A DNA stretch of 64,000 nucleotides from Falsiroseomonas sp. (GCF_030695085.1 NZ_JAUYTS010000228.1:1-64000); one strand, 5' to 3'; shown: positions 8,868 to 17,604, counted from the first letter of the stretch. A program made the numbers and translations. Notes: generated from the letters alone by a model not told the origin.

Positions 8868-9662
8868 ATGCCCGACAGCCCCGACCGCTTCCGCATCCCG
8901 TCCCTGCGCGGCCAGGTGACGCCGGAGGAATGGCAGGCCCGCGTGGATCTGGCCGCCTGCTACCGGCTGATCGACCTCTACGGCATGTCCGACATGGCGG
9001 CGAACCACATCTCGGTCCGCGTGCCGGGTGAGGACAACGCCTTCCTGATCAATGCCTATGGCATGCTGTATGAGGAGATCACCGCCTCCTCCCTGGTCAA
9101 GATCGACGTCAAGGGCAACATCCTGGCCAAGCCGGAATTCCCCGGCGAGCTGGGCTATGGCGTGAACCGCGCCGGCTTCGTCATCCACGGCGCGATCCAT
9201 GAGGCGAGCCACGAGATCGCCTGCGTCATCCATACCCATACCTGGCCGGGCATGGCCGTCTCCTCCCTGGAATGCGGCCTGCTGCCGATGAACCAGACGG
9301 CGATGCGCTTCGCCCGCATCAGCTACCACGACTATGACGGCGTGGTGCTCGACATGGCGATGCAGGAACGCCTGGTGCGCGACCTGGGCGACAGCAACGC
9401 GCTGATCCTGCGCAACCATGGGCTGCTGACCGTGGGCAAGACGGTGGGCGAGGCCTTCAACGCCATGCACCGGCTGGAATTGTCCTGCCGCGCGCAGCTC
9501 GCCGCGCAGGCCACCGGCCAGAAGCTGGTGGAAGTGCCGCAGGCTGTCGTGGACGCCACCTGGAACAACTACCAGCCCGGCACGCGCCGCCCCTATGGCG
9601 TGATGGAATGGCCGGGCCTGCTGCGCAAGCTGGACCGGATGGACCCCTCCTATCGTGACTGA
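8868..9662 (+). CDS. Class II aldolase/adducin family protein
   Basis: The 264-residue protein has the class II aldolase fold. The N-terminal ARVDLAACYRLIDLYGMSDMAANHISVRVP is the usual helix plus NHxS strand. The zinc-site part is CVIHTHTWPGMAVSSLECGL (HxH pair), and the third His lies in LILRNHGLLTVGKTVGEAF. Known members act on sugar phosphates (fuculose or ribulose phosphate) or are dehydratases and decarboxylases. This subgroup is common next to small-acid uptake genes. The start follows AACAACGGAGACC, a modest Shine-Dalgarno. Its TGA overlaps the GTG start of the next gene (GTGACTGA), so the two are translated together. Confidence 0.85.
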   Translation: MPDSPDRFRIPSLRGQVTPEEWQARVDLAACYRLIDLYGMSDMAANHISVRVPGEDNAFLINAYGMLYEEITASSLVKIDVKGNILAKPEFPGELGYGVNRAGFVIHGAIHEASHEIACVIHTHTWPGMAVSSLECGLLPMNQTAMRFARISYHDYDGVVLDMAMQERLVRDLGDSNALILRNHGLLTVGKTVGEAFNAMHRLELSCRAQLAAQATGQKLVEVPQAVVDATWNNYQPGTRRPYGVMEWPGLLRKLDRMDPSYRD

Positions 9663-10509
9663 GGCGACCGTCCTGAAGGCCGCGCTCGGCAATTATGCAG
9701 GGACGCGGAAGCTGCTGGAGGGCGAAGTTCCCTCCGGCCTGCTGCGGCTGGATTTCGAGAAGATCGCGCCGATCAGCAAGGCCTTCGCGCCGATGGTGCG
9801 GGAGGGTCGCTTCCAGGTCAGCGAGATGGCGATCGCCACCTTCCTGATGGCGCGCGCCTACGACAAGCCGCTGGTGCTGCTGCCGGTGGTGCTGGTGGAA
9901 CGCGCGCAGGAAGCGGCGATGCTCTGCCGCAGGGATGGGCCGGTCCAGGGTCCGGCGGACCTCGCCGGCGCGCGCATCGCCGTGCGCGCCTACAGCCAGA
10001 CCACCGGCATGTGGCTGCGCGGCAGCCTGGCCGAGACCTATGGCGTGAAGGCAGACCAGCAGCGCTGGACCACCTTCGAGGATGCCCATGTCAGCGAATT
10101 CCGCGACCCGCCCTGGGTGACGCGTGCGCAGAAAGGCCAGGATCTGCTGGCGATGCTGCGGGGCGGAGAGGTGGAGGCGGCGATCTTCGGCAATGACATG
10201 CCGGATGCGCCGGACCTCCGCCCGGTCTTCCCGGACCCGCAGGAGGCCGGCGCCGCTTTCCGCGCCCGGCACGGCTTCCTGCCGCTAAACCATCTGGTGG
10301 TGGTGCGCGCCGACATCGCCGCGGAACGGCCCGATCTGGTTGTCGAACTGCTGCGGATGCTGCGCGAAGCCGGTGCCGCGGTCCGCAGCCGAGACGAACT
10401 GCGCCCAGCCATTGCCCTGGCGATCGACTACTGCGCCGAACAGGGGCTGTTGCCAAAACGGTTCACGCCGGAAGAAGCCTGGTCGGGTCTGCCCGACGCG
10501 GTACCCTAG
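9655..10509 (+). CDS. 4,5-dihydroxyphthalate-decarboxylase-like / binding-protein-fold protein
   Basis: The 284-residue product has the type 2 periplasmic-binding fold but no signal peptide, as in the 4,5-dihydroxyphthalate decarboxylase-like family. Family features are LKAALGNYAGTRKLLEGEV, then PISKAFAPMVREGRFQVSEMAIATFLMARAYDKPLVLLPVVL, ADLAGARIAVRAYSQTTGMWLRG and a C-terminal PLNHLVVVRAD. The GTG start at 9655 overlaps the aldolase stop. A cytosolic enzyme fits the absence of transporter subunits and the coupling to a class II aldolase, but a ligand-binding role cannot be excluded. A perfect 12-bp hairpin follows 4 bp after the stop. Confidence 0.75.
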   Translation: MTEATVLKAALGNYAGTRKLLEGEVPSGLLRLDFEKIAPISKAFAPMVREGRFQVSEMAIATFLMARAYDKPLVLLPVVLVERAQEAAMLCRRDGPVQGPADLAGARIAVRAYSQTTGMWLRGSLAETYGVKADQQRWTTFEDAHVSEFRDPPWVTRAQKGQDLLAMLRGGEVEAAIFGNDMPDAPDLRPVFPDPQEAGAAFRARHGFLPLNHLVVVRADIAAERPDLVVELLRMLREAGAAVRSRDELRPAIALAIDYCAEQGLLPKRFTPEEAWSGLPDAVP

Positions 10510-10513
10510 GCCG

Positions 10514-10545
10514 CCCGGGCCGAGGCCAGCCGACCTCGGCCCGGG
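10514..10545. terminator. Perfect 12-bp hairpin between convergent genes
   Basis: CCCGGGCCGAGG (10514-10525) pairs perfectly with CCTCGGCCCGGG (10534-10545) across an 8-nt loop. It lies between the stop of the rightward binding-fold gene and the stop of the leftward cytochrome gene, so it probably serves both. There is no T-tract on either side. Confidence 0.75.
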
Positions 10546-10552
10546 TGAGGCC

Positions 10553-10942
10553 TCAGTTCGCCTTCAGATAGGCGATCACGTCATTCAGCTGTGTCGGGTT
10601 GCGCAGGCCGGCGAAGGACATGCTGCCACGCGGGATCAGCGCCTTCGGATCGGTGAGATAGGCGCGCAGGTTTTCCTCCGTCCAGGTCTTGCCTTCGCGC
10701 CACTCCTGCATGGCGGCGGAATAGCGGAATCCCTCCACCGAACCGGCGGCACGGCCAACCACGCCGTGCAGGTTCGGACCGACGCCGTTGCGACCGCCCT
10801 CATTGATCGTGTGGCAGGCGCGGCACTGGTTGAAGACGCGCTGGCCGGCCGCGGGGTCGCCATCCTGAGCCTTCGCCGCGAAGGGCGCGAGGGCGAAGGC
10901 CGCGGCGAGGGCCGTCGCGGGGATCAGTGTCAGACGTCGCAT
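10553..10942 (-). CDS. Soluble class I c-type cytochrome
   Basis: The 129-residue precursor starts with a Sec signal, MRRLTLIPATALAAAFALAP, ending near AKAQ. The mature protein has the heme motif CRACH at residues 40-44, an NGVGPNLHGVVGR segment, and the sixth-ligand Met in GSMSFAG at about residue 108. It is a periplasmic cytochrome c2/c-552-type electron carrier. The ATG at 10942 is preferred over one 9 bp upstream because AAGGAGG sits at the right distance from it. Its place next to crtC-crtD suggests a role in photosynthetic or respiratory electron transfer, possibly as donor to a reaction centre. That link is inference. Confidence 0.9.
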   Translation of the reverse strand: MRRLTLIPATALAAAFALAPFAAKAQDGDPAAGQRVFNQCRACHTINEGGRNGVGPNLHGVVGRAAGSVEGFRYSAAMQEWREGKTWTEENLRAYLTDPKALIPRGSMSFAGLRNPTQLNDVIAYLKAN

Positions 10943-11126
10943 CCGAAGCATCCTCCTTGGTCGTTTCTCGCGGCACAAACGCGCCGGCCGCGCCCGGGGT
11001 TCTTGGCGAAAAGTCGCGCCCCGGCAAGACTGCCGGCAACCCACACTGGCTGAGGTGGCGGCAGCCTCAGCCCGCGCAAGGGTTCTGCGGCATGAAACCT
11101 CGGTCACGCAAGGCTTCGCGGACGCA

Positions 11127-11399
11127 ATGATGATGAACGATTTTTTCGCCTCCGGCCATGTCGCTGACCTGGTACTGGCGGTTCTGCTGGCGGAGGCGCT
11201 GCTGCTGTTCGCCTGGCATCGCCGCACCGGGCGCGGACTGGCGCCGCTGGCGCTGGCCGGGCTGGTGCTGCCCGGCGTCGCCTTCGCCCTGGGCCTGCGT
11301 GCGGCCCTGACCGGCGCCGGCTGGGGCTGGGTGGCCGCCGCGCTGGTGGCCGCGCTGGCCACCCATCTGCTGGACCTGGCGGTGCGGCTGCGGCGCTAG
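11127..11399 (+). CDS. Small membrane protein beside crtC
   Basis: This protein of about 90 residues is mostly hydrophobic, with about three helices: HVADLVLAVLLAEALLLFAWH, then LAPLALAGLVLPGVAFALGL, then a C-terminal stretch ending AALVAALATHLLDLAVRLRR. Three ATG codons in a row at 11127-11135 precede NDFFASGHV, and an upstream in-frame start at 11055 looks non-coding. The stop is 1 bp from the convergent crtC stop. I do not recognise a named family. Location suggests a carotenoid or photosynthesis accessory, without proof. Confidence 0.65.
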   Translation: MMMNDFFASGHVADLVLAVLLAEALLLFAWHRRTGRGLAPLALAGLVLPGVAFALGLRAALTGAGWGWVAAALVAALATHLLDLAVRLRR

Positions 11400-11400
11400 A

Positions 11401-12339
11401 TCAGGAAAACGGCCGCGGCACCCGGAAGGGCAGCATGGCGTACATGGCGGGCGAGGCGAAACGGTCCAGCGACAGGCTCTCATGGATCGCCGTCGCCTGC
11501 TGCCCCAGCAGCCGCGTCTGGATCTCGGAACGGGAATAGAAGGGCGCATCCACCAGGGTCTGCGTCACCCGCGCGGCGCCGCCTTCCGCCCGGGTCGGCC
11601 GGGCGATGCGCCACAGCGTCTTCGGCAGGCTGACCTGCGGTGGCGGCTCGAAATCCGTCACGCTGCCATCGCGCGCCACCCGCAGCGCCAGCGACTGGTC
11701 CGTGCCGTCCCGGCGCTGCGTATTGTACAGGATGGCGGTGGCGTCGGGCATCGGCGCCCGGCACCAGTCCCAGCCGACGAAATCCTGCTCCAGCGGGGCG
11801 ATGCCCCAATTCGTGTCGAAATAGGCCGGGCCGGACCAGCGCAGATCCGGGCTTTCCAGCGCCACCTCGACCGAGGACCGCGCCGCGATCGGGTGCCAAT
11901 GGTGGCGACCATTAGAATCCAGCTGGAGGGTGCGGGTGGAGACCGCATCCGGCCGCAGCACCACGGTGCCGCGCAGCTTGCTCGGCAAGGGCGCCGTCAC
12001 CTCCTCGATCCGCACCGTCAGGGCGTTGCCGTCCCAATGCAGGGCGCTCGGGCCGATCTGCAGGAAATCCGTGCCGCGTCGCAGGGCGGATTTGCGTCGA
12101 TCGGTCATCGCCCAGCGCTTCGGCGCGCCATACAGCGCGACATGCAGGCAGCAGTGATTCTCGGGGTCCGCTGGCGCCCCGCCGCGCTTGGCCAGGCTGT
12201 ACCAGGGGGAGAAGACGGTGCCGATGAAGGCGATGATGCTCAGCCCGTGCCGGCCATCCGCGCTCAGCGCATCCAGGTACCACCAGCCATAGCCGCGTGG
12301 TGGCGCGGGCCGGTCGAATTCCCAGCCAGTCTTGGTCAT
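11401..12339 (-). CDS. crtC: Carotenoid 1,2-hydratase CrtC
   Basis: CrtC adds water across the terminal C1-C2 double bond of neurosporene or lycopene in spheroidene and spirilloxanthin synthesis. The 312-residue protein has the recognisable family pattern RGYGWWYLDALSADGRHGLSIIAFIGTVFSPWY, then NHCCLHVALYG, ERWAMT-like KRWAMTDR, RHHWHPIAARSSVEV, and YFDTNWGIAPLEQDFVGWDWCRA with the conserved Asp residues. It starts inside the end of crtD (ATGA overlap), so it is translated with it from the PpsR-controlled promoter upstream of crtD. Confidence 0.95.
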   Translation of the reverse strand: MTKTGWEFDRPAPPRGYGWWYLDALSADGRHGLSIIAFIGTVFSPWYSLAKRGGAPADPENHCCLHVALYGAPKRWAMTDRRKSALRRGTDFLQIGPSALHWDGNALTVRIEEVTAPLPSKLRGTVVLRPDAVSTRTLQLDSNGRHHWHPIAARSSVEVALESPDLRWSGPAYFDTNWGIAPLEQDFVGWDWCRAPMPDATAILYNTQRRDGTDQSLALRVARDGSVTDFEPPPQVSLPKTLWRIARPTRAEGGAARVTQTLVDAPFYSRSEIQTRLLGQQATAIHESLSLDRFASPAMYAMLPFRVPRPFS

Positions 12340-13805
12340 GTTCTCTCCCCGATGATCGCGGCCGCGGCCAATTGGCCGGAAAGCGCCGCCATGGCCAGCC
12401 CTGCGCCCGGATGGGTGGTGCCGCCGGCCAGGATCAGCCCGGGCAGCGCGGTGCGGGCTGCCGGGCGGCTGAAGATGGATTGCCAGCCATGCACCGCCTG
12501 GCCGTAGATCGCCCCGCCGCTGCCGGGCGCGTCGCGTTCATGGTCCTTCGGCGTCACCGTCAGCACCGCATCCCGCCGCAGCCGCACCCCGGCCCGGTCC
12601 ATGGCCGCCAGGCTCGCGGCCTCCGCCGGGCCGGGGGGGATGTCGCGTGCATCGGCGCGCGGCGGGGCGGGCACCAGCATCATCAGTGGCTCCGTCCCCT
12701 CCGGCGCCGGGGCCGGGGCCAGGCGCCGCTGCGCCCACAGCGTCACGGTCGGCGCCTCCGGCATGCGGCCACGGGCCAGGGCTGCGTATTCGGCGGTGGG
12801 GTCGGCCGGGTGGAACACCGCCTGGCGCGGCAGGTCCAGCCCCTCCGCCCGCCCTGCCATCGCCCAGCCGAAGGCGGAGAAGGACCGTCTGGAGGCCGGC
12901 AGCGGCGGCACCGCGCGCGCCGCCGCGGCGCCGAAATGCCCGGTGGCGAGGCTGGCCGCATCCGCCGCCAGCACCACCTGCCGGGTCGCGATCCGTTCGC
13001 CCTGCACCAGCCGCAGCCCGGCAACCCGGCCGCCCTGCACCAGGATTTCCGCCACCTCCGCGCCGTGGCGGATCTCCACCCCACGCGCCTGCGCCAGACC
13101 GGCCAGCGCCTGCGCCAGCCGGTCCATCCCACCCTCGATGGCGAACAGGCCGGACATCTCGATATGCGCCACCAGCATCAGCGTGGCCGGCGCCAGCAGG
13201 GGGGAGGAGCCGACATAGGCCGCCATCCGCCCGAACACCTGGCGCAGCCGCGGGTCGCTGAAATGCTCGCCCAGCGCATCCCACAGCGTGCCGAAGGGGG
13301 AGGTGCCGCGCAGGCCGAGGCCGACCTGAGTGCCAAGCGCCAGCATCCCCGGCCGCTGCACGGTCAGGAACGGCTTTTCCAGCGCGTCCCAGCAGCGCGC
13401 GGCGCGGGCCTGGAAATCCAGGAAGCCGCGGGCCGCCGCCGCGCCGGCGAAATCGCCGACCGCCGCTGCCGCCGCCTGCCGGTCCGCCAGCAGGTCCAGG
13501 ACCTGCCCATCGGGCCAGACATGCCGCCCGAGCACCGGCAGCGGCAGCAAGGCCAGATGATCCTCCAGCCGGGCGCCGGCGGTGGCGAAAAGGTGCTGGA
13601 ATATCGGCAGCAGGGTCAGCACCGCGGGCCCGGCATCCACCGCGACGGCGCCGCCGGGGTGCAGGCTGCGGACCCGGCCGCCGGGTGTCGCGGCCTTCTC
13701 CAGCAGCAGCACCGGCCGGCCGGCCGCGGCCAGATGCAGCGCCGCGGCCAGCCCGCCAATGCCGGCGCCGATCACCGCCACGATGGAATGTCCCGCTTCC
13801 CGCAT
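12336..13805 (-). CDS. crtD: Carotenoid 3,4-desaturase CrtD
   Basis: CrtD desaturates hydroxylated or methoxylated carotenoids at C3-C4 in the spheroidene/spirilloxanthin pathway. The 489-residue FAD enzyme has the dinucleotide motif VIGAGIGGLAAALHLAAAG at the N-terminus, EKAATPGGRVRS, a central FAIEGGMDRLAQALAGLA, and the C-terminal GLILAGGTTHPGAGLAMAALSGQ FAD motif of the CrtI family. The predicted -10 box lies only about 8 bp upstream of the ATG, so the mRNA may be leaderless. The gene overlaps crtC by 4 bp and diverges from ppsR. Confidence 0.92.
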   Translation of the reverse strand: MREAGHSIVAVIGAGIGGLAAALHLAAAGRPVLLLEKAATPGGRVRSLHPGGAVAVDAGPAVLTLLPIFQHLFATAGARLEDHLALLPLPVLGRHVWPDGQVLDLLADRQAAAAAVGDFAGAAAARGFLDFQARAARCWDALEKPFLTVQRPGMLALGTQVGLGLRGTSPFGTLWDALGEHFSDPRLRQVFGRMAAYVGSSPLLAPATLMLVAHIEMSGLFAIEGGMDRLAQALAGLAQARGVEIRHGAEVAEILVQGGRVAGLRLVQGERIATRQVVLAADAASLATGHFGAAAARAVPPLPASRRSFSAFGWAMAGRAEGLDLPRQAVFHPADPTAEYAALARGRMPEAPTVTLWAQRRLAPAPAPEGTEPLMMLVPAPPRADARDIPPGPAEAASLAAMDRAGVRLRRDAVLTVTPKDHERDAPGSGGAIYGQAVHGWQSIFSRPAARTALPGLILAGGTTHPGAGLAMAALSGQLAAAAIIGERT

Positions 13806-13812
13806 GGGGGGG

Positions 13813-13854
13813 AATAGGGCTAAGGTCCCATCGTGGTGTCAAGCACCCTGGACA
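13813..13854 (-). promoter_or_regulatory. crtD promoter with an overlapping PpsR operator
   Basis: Reading leftward, the sequence TGTCCAGGGTGCTTGACA (13854 to 13837) is a perfect TGT-N12-ACA PpsR/CrtJ site. Its last six bases are an exact TTGACA -35 hexamer (13842-13837). A weak -10, CCTATT, lies at 13818-13813 after 18 bp. A repressor bound here would cover the -35 box. The start codon at 13805 lies at the expected start of transcription. The motif match is exact and its function follows from known PpsR binding sites. Confidence 0.75.
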
Positions 13855-14032
13855 ATCAGGGGGAATAACGGAGCGAAGCGTCTCAATCGCGTGAAAACGT
13901 CATCATGCGTTGACGTTCCACTCGCTAAACACCACACATGCACTACCGTGGCGGCACTTCCTCCCTGGTGCCGCTTCGGGCCAGACGTTCCGAATAGACG
14001 GGGCGGCCCTGGCAGCTCATTCGGATACCTGC

Positions 14033-15379
14033 ATGACCCGCGTTGCCGTGATCCAACCCGACATCACCCTGAGCCTCGATTGGGAAGGCGTGATTCGTGA
14101 CGCCGCCCTTTCGGACGCCATTCCCGCCGAACCGGTGAAGGAATGGCTTGGCCGACCATGGATGGAGACGGTCGGGGAAATTGCCGGGCTGCAGGTTCGC
14201 CGCATGGTGGAGGATGCGCGCGCCAGCGGCGTCTCCGCCTATCTGCAGATCACCCAGCGCTTCCCCTCCGGCCTCGAACTGCCGATCGAATACACCACCG
14301 TCCGCCTCGGCGGGCAGGCCGGGCTGATCGCGGTCGGCAAGAACCTTCAGGCGGTGGCGGAGTTGCAGTCGCGCCTGGTCGCCGCCCAGCAGGCGCGCGA
14401 GCAGGATTACTGGAAGCTGCGCGAGATCGAGACCCGGTCCCGCCTGCTGTTCGATGCCTCCAGCGAGGCCGTGCTGGTCATCGCCGCCTCCACGCTTCGC
14501 ATCGTCGAGGCCAATCCGGCCGCGATCCGCGAGCTTGGCATGGCGCCGGGCTGGAATTTCTCCGATGAGGTCGCCCAGCGCGACCGTGCCGCGCTGCGCG
14601 ATGTGCTGATGCGCGCCCGCGAACAGGGCCGCGCGCCGGGCATCATGGTGCATCTCGGCGCCGATGGGACGCCCTGGCTGCTGCGCGCCTCCCTGATGGC
14701 GCGCACGCCGGGCCCGGTGTTCCTGATCCAGCTCAGCCCCGCCGCCCCCGTGACGCAGCCGCGTGCCACCACGCTGCGCGGCGATGCGCTGATGGAGGAT
14801 ATGCCGGACGGCTTCGTGGCGATCGATGCCGAGGGCGCCATCCGCCGCGCCAACCGCGCCTTCCTCGACCTGGCCCAGGCCGGGACGGAGGCCAGCATCA
14901 TCGGCGAGAAGCTGGATCGCTGGCTGGCCCAGCCCGGCATGGATATCGGCGTGCTGATGGCGACCATCGCCCAGCATGGCGAGGTCCGGCTGTTCCCGAC
15001 GCAGCTGACCGGCAATCTCGGCTCCGAGATCGAGGTCGAGATCTCGGGCAGCGCCGTGAACCGGGATGGCCAGCGCATGGTGGGCCTGATCATCCGCGAT
15101 ATCGGCCGCCGAATCCTGGCATCCGGTGAGGCGGCGGCGCTGCGTACTGCGCTCGGCATGCTGGCCAATGATGTTGGCCGCGTGCCGCTGCCCACCATGG
15201 TCCGCAACACCGCGGCGCTGGTGGAACGCGCCTGCATCGAACAGGCGCTGCGCCTGGCCAATGGCAACCGCACCGCGGCGGCGGATGCGCTCGGCCTGAG
15301 CCGGCAGAGCCTCTATGCCAAGCTCGAACGCTATGAAATCGGCGAAGACCGCGAGGCGAACGAGGATCGCGCGCGGTGA
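14033..15379 (+). CDS. ppsR: PpsR/CrtJ photosynthesis regulator
   Basis: PpsR represses (sometimes activates) bacteriochlorophyll, carotenoid and antenna genes. The 448-residue product has an N-terminal PAS region (LSLDWEGVIRD), a linker helix EDYWKLREIETRSRLLFDA-like, PAS domains starting at about SEAVLVIAAS and MPDGFVAIDAEGAIRRANRAF, and a C-terminal Fis-type helix-turn-helix. The latter has VERACIEQALRLANGNRTAAADALGLSRQSLYAKLERY. ATG 14033 is used. A TTG at 13910 would add 41 residues and cannot be excluded. The only cysteine of this form is C401, inside the DNA-binding domain. The gene overlaps bphP by GTGA. Confidence 0.93.
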   Translation: MTRVAVIQPDITLSLDWEGVIRDAALSDAIPAEPVKEWLGRPWMETVGEIAGLQVRRMVEDARASGVSAYLQITQRFPSGLELPIEYTTVRLGGQAGLIAVGKNLQAVAELQSRLVAAQQAREQDYWKLREIETRSRLLFDASSEAVLVIAASTLRIVEANPAAIRELGMAPGWNFSDEVAQRDRAALRDVLMRAREQGRAPGIMVHLGADGTPWLLRASLMARTPGPVFLIQLSPAAPVTQPRATTLRGDALMEDMPDGFVAIDAEGAIRRANRAFLDLAQAGTEASIIGEKLDRWLAQPGMDIGVLMATIAQHGEVRLFPTQLTGNLGSEIEVEISGSAVNRDGQRMVGLIIRDIGRRILASGEAAALRTALGMLANDVGRVPLPTMVRNTAALVERACIEQALRLANGNRTAAADALGLSRQSLYAKLERYEIGEDREANEDRAR

Positions 15380-17601
15380 CCATCGACCTGCCCGGCAGCG
15401 CCGCCGGATCGCCCGCCTTCGGCACCGCCGATCTTTCGAATTGCGAGCGGGAGCAGATTCACCTCGCCGCCTCGATCCAGCCGCATGGCGCCCTGCTGGC
15501 GCTGCGGGAGCCGGAGCTGACGGTGCTGCAGGTCAGCGCCAATGCCGCCGCCTTCCTCGGCCTGGAGGGGCCGGCGCTGGGCCGCCGGCTGGCCGATTTC
15601 GCGCCCGATATCGCGCGGGCCATCGCGCCGCTGCTGGCTGACCCGCTGGATGTGGTGCCGGCCGCGGTGCGCGTGCCCAGCGCGGCATCCGTGCCGCTGG
15701 ATGTGCAGCTGCACCGCCCGATCGGCGGCGGCGTGATCCTGGAGCTGGAACGCGCGGCGCCGGAGGATGACGGCGCGAAGCGGATCGAGCCCGCGCTGCA
15801 GGCCATCCTCGGCAGCTACGCGCTGAAGCCACTGTGTGAGGAGGTGGCGCGCATCTTCCGTGGGCTGACCGGCTATGACCGCGTCATGGTCTATCGCTTC
15901 GACGATGACGGCCATGGCGAGGTATTCGCCGAGGAACATGCGGCGGGGATGGAGCCCTATCTCGGCAACCGCTACCCGGCTTCCGACATCCCGGAGATCG
16001 CGCGGCGGCTTTACATCCGCAACCGGGTGCGGGTGGTGACGGATGTGCACTATGCGCCGGTGCCGCTGGAGCCGCGGCTTTCGCCACGGACCGGCCAGGA
16101 CCTGGACATGTCGCTGTGCGTGCTGCGCAGCACCTCGCCCCTGCATGTGCAGTATCTGAAGAACATGGGCGTCGGCGCCACGCTGGTCGCCTCCATCCTT
16201 GTGGGTGGGCGGCTGTGGGGGATGGTGTCCTGCCACCACCAGACACCGCGCCGCACGCCCTTCGCGCTGCGCGCCATCACCGAATTGCTGGCCGAGGCGG
16301 TGGGCACGCGCATCGCGGCGCTGGAATCCTTCGTGCAGTCGCAGGCCGAACTCGCCGTGCGCCGCCTGGAACAGCGGATGATCGAGGCGATCACCCGCGA
16401 CGGGGACTGGCGCACCGCGCTGTTCGACAATGCCCAGACCCTGCTGCTGCCGCTCGGCGCCAGCGGCGCGGCGCTGCTGTTCGAGGGCCAGATGCAGACC
16501 GCCGGCGACGTGCCCGGCACCGCCGGGCTGCGCGATATCGGCACCTGGCTGGACAGCCGGCCGCGGATCTCGGCCGGGGGCGCGACCGTCATCGCAACCT
16601 CCGCCTTGGCGGCGGAGGCGCCGCATCTGGCGGGGCTAACGCGGGTCGCCAGCGGCGTGCTGGCGGCACCGATCTCCACCGCGCCCGGCGAATACCTGGT
16701 GTGGTTCCGGCCGGAACAGGTCTCCACCGTCACATGGGGCGGCGACCCGACCAAGCCGGTGCTGGTGGGCGACGACCCGCGCGACCTGTCGCCGCGCCGG
16801 TCCTTCGCCAAATGGAACCAGGTGGTGGAGGGCCGTTCGGAGGCCTGGTCGCCCAAGGACCTCGCCACCGCGCGGCTGATTGGCGACACCGTCACGGATG
16901 TGGTGCTGCAATTCCGCTCCGTCCGCATGCTGATCGCGGAGGACCAGCTGGCGCAGGTGCGCCGCCAGGTGGGGCTGTCCGCCCAGCCGGTGGTGATCTG
17001 CGACCAGGCCGGCAACATCGATCTGCGGAACGAGGCCTTCGACCGGCTGCTGCCCGGCCTGCGCGGCGCCGCGCCGCGCCGCATCGACCACCTGCTTCCC
17101 TATTTCGCCGACCCGGCCGAGGTCGGCCGCCGGCTGCGCGACGTGCTGGAGAACAAGCGGTCCTGGCGCGGCGAGGTGCGGCTGGCCGATGGCCAGGGCG
17201 CCGGGCTGGGCGGCGGCCGCCCGGTGCTGGTGCGCGCCGATCCGGTCTTCTCGGCGCCGGACCGGGTGCTCGGCTTCGTTTTCCTGTTCAACGACCTGGC
17301 GGAACGCAAGGCGGCGGATGCGGCGCGGCGGCGCTTCCAGGCCGGGATTGAGGAAGGCGCCCGTCGCCCCGGCGGGCGGCTGGACCGCCAGGCGGACCTC
17401 GCCTTCCAGGCCATCCTCGCCTCGGTGGTGGAAAACGCGCAGCTCGCGGCGCTGGAAATCGCCGATGGGGTGGATGTGGCGCGCATGCCGGATCTGCTGG
17501 AATCCGTCCGCGCCTCCGTCGCCCGCACCGCCGTGGTGCTGGAGGCGCTGATCCGGCATTCGAGCCAGCCGCCTTCCAACCAGACACCACGGGACGACTG
17601 A
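15376..17601 (+). CDS. bphP: Bacteriophytochrome with PAS output and no kinase
   Basis: This is a red/far-red photoreceptor of 741 residues. The biliverdin-binding Cys is C23 in DLSNCEREQIHL, followed by the PAS fold. The GAF domain has GYDRVMVYRFDDDGHGEV and the chromophore motif YPASDIPE (Asp204), and later DLDMSLCVLRS. The PHY domain has the tongue motif PRRSF at about residue 473 and WSPKD. A further PAS domain (about 535-650) starts with QVGLSAQPVVICDQAGNIDLRNEAF. The last roughly 90 residues are helical. No H-box, N-box or G-boxes of a histidine kinase are present. This is the layout of Bradyrhizobium-type phytochromes that antagonise PpsR by contact. The GTG start overlaps the ppsR stop. 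Confidence 0.93.
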   Translation: MTIDLPGSAAGSPAFGTADLSNCEREQIHLAASIQPHGALLALREPELTVLQVSANAAAFLGLEGPALGRRLADFAPDIARAIAPLLADPLDVVPAAVRVPSAASVPLDVQLHRPIGGGVILELERAAPEDDGAKRIEPALQAILGSYALKPLCEEVARIFRGLTGYDRVMVYRFDDDGHGEVFAEEHAAGMEPYLGNRYPASDIPEIARRLYIRNRVRVVTDVHYAPVPLEPRLSPRTGQDLDMSLCVLRSTSPLHVQYLKNMGVGATLVASILVGGRLWGMVSCHHQTPRRTPFALRAITELLAEAVGTRIAALESFVQSQAELAVRRLEQRMIEAITRDGDWRTALFDNAQTLLLPLGASGAALLFEGQMQTAGDVPGTAGLRDIGTWLDSRPRISAGGATVIATSALAAEAPHLAGLTRVASGVLAAPISTAPGEYLVWFRPEQVSTVTWGGDPTKPVLVGDDPRDLSPRRSFAKWNQVVEGRSEAWSPKDLATARLIGDTVTDVVLQFRSVRMLIAEDQLAQVRRQVGLSAQPVVICDQAGNIDLRNEAFDRLLPGLRGAAPRRIDHLLPYFADPAEVGRRLRDVLENKRSWRGEVRLADGQGAGLGGGRPVLVRADPVFSAPDRVLGFVFLFNDLAERKAADAARRRFQAGIEEGARRPGGRLDRQADLAFQAILASVVENAQLAALEIADGVDVARMPDLLESVRASVARTAVVLEALIRHSSQPPSNQTPRDD

Positions 17602-17604
17602 GCC

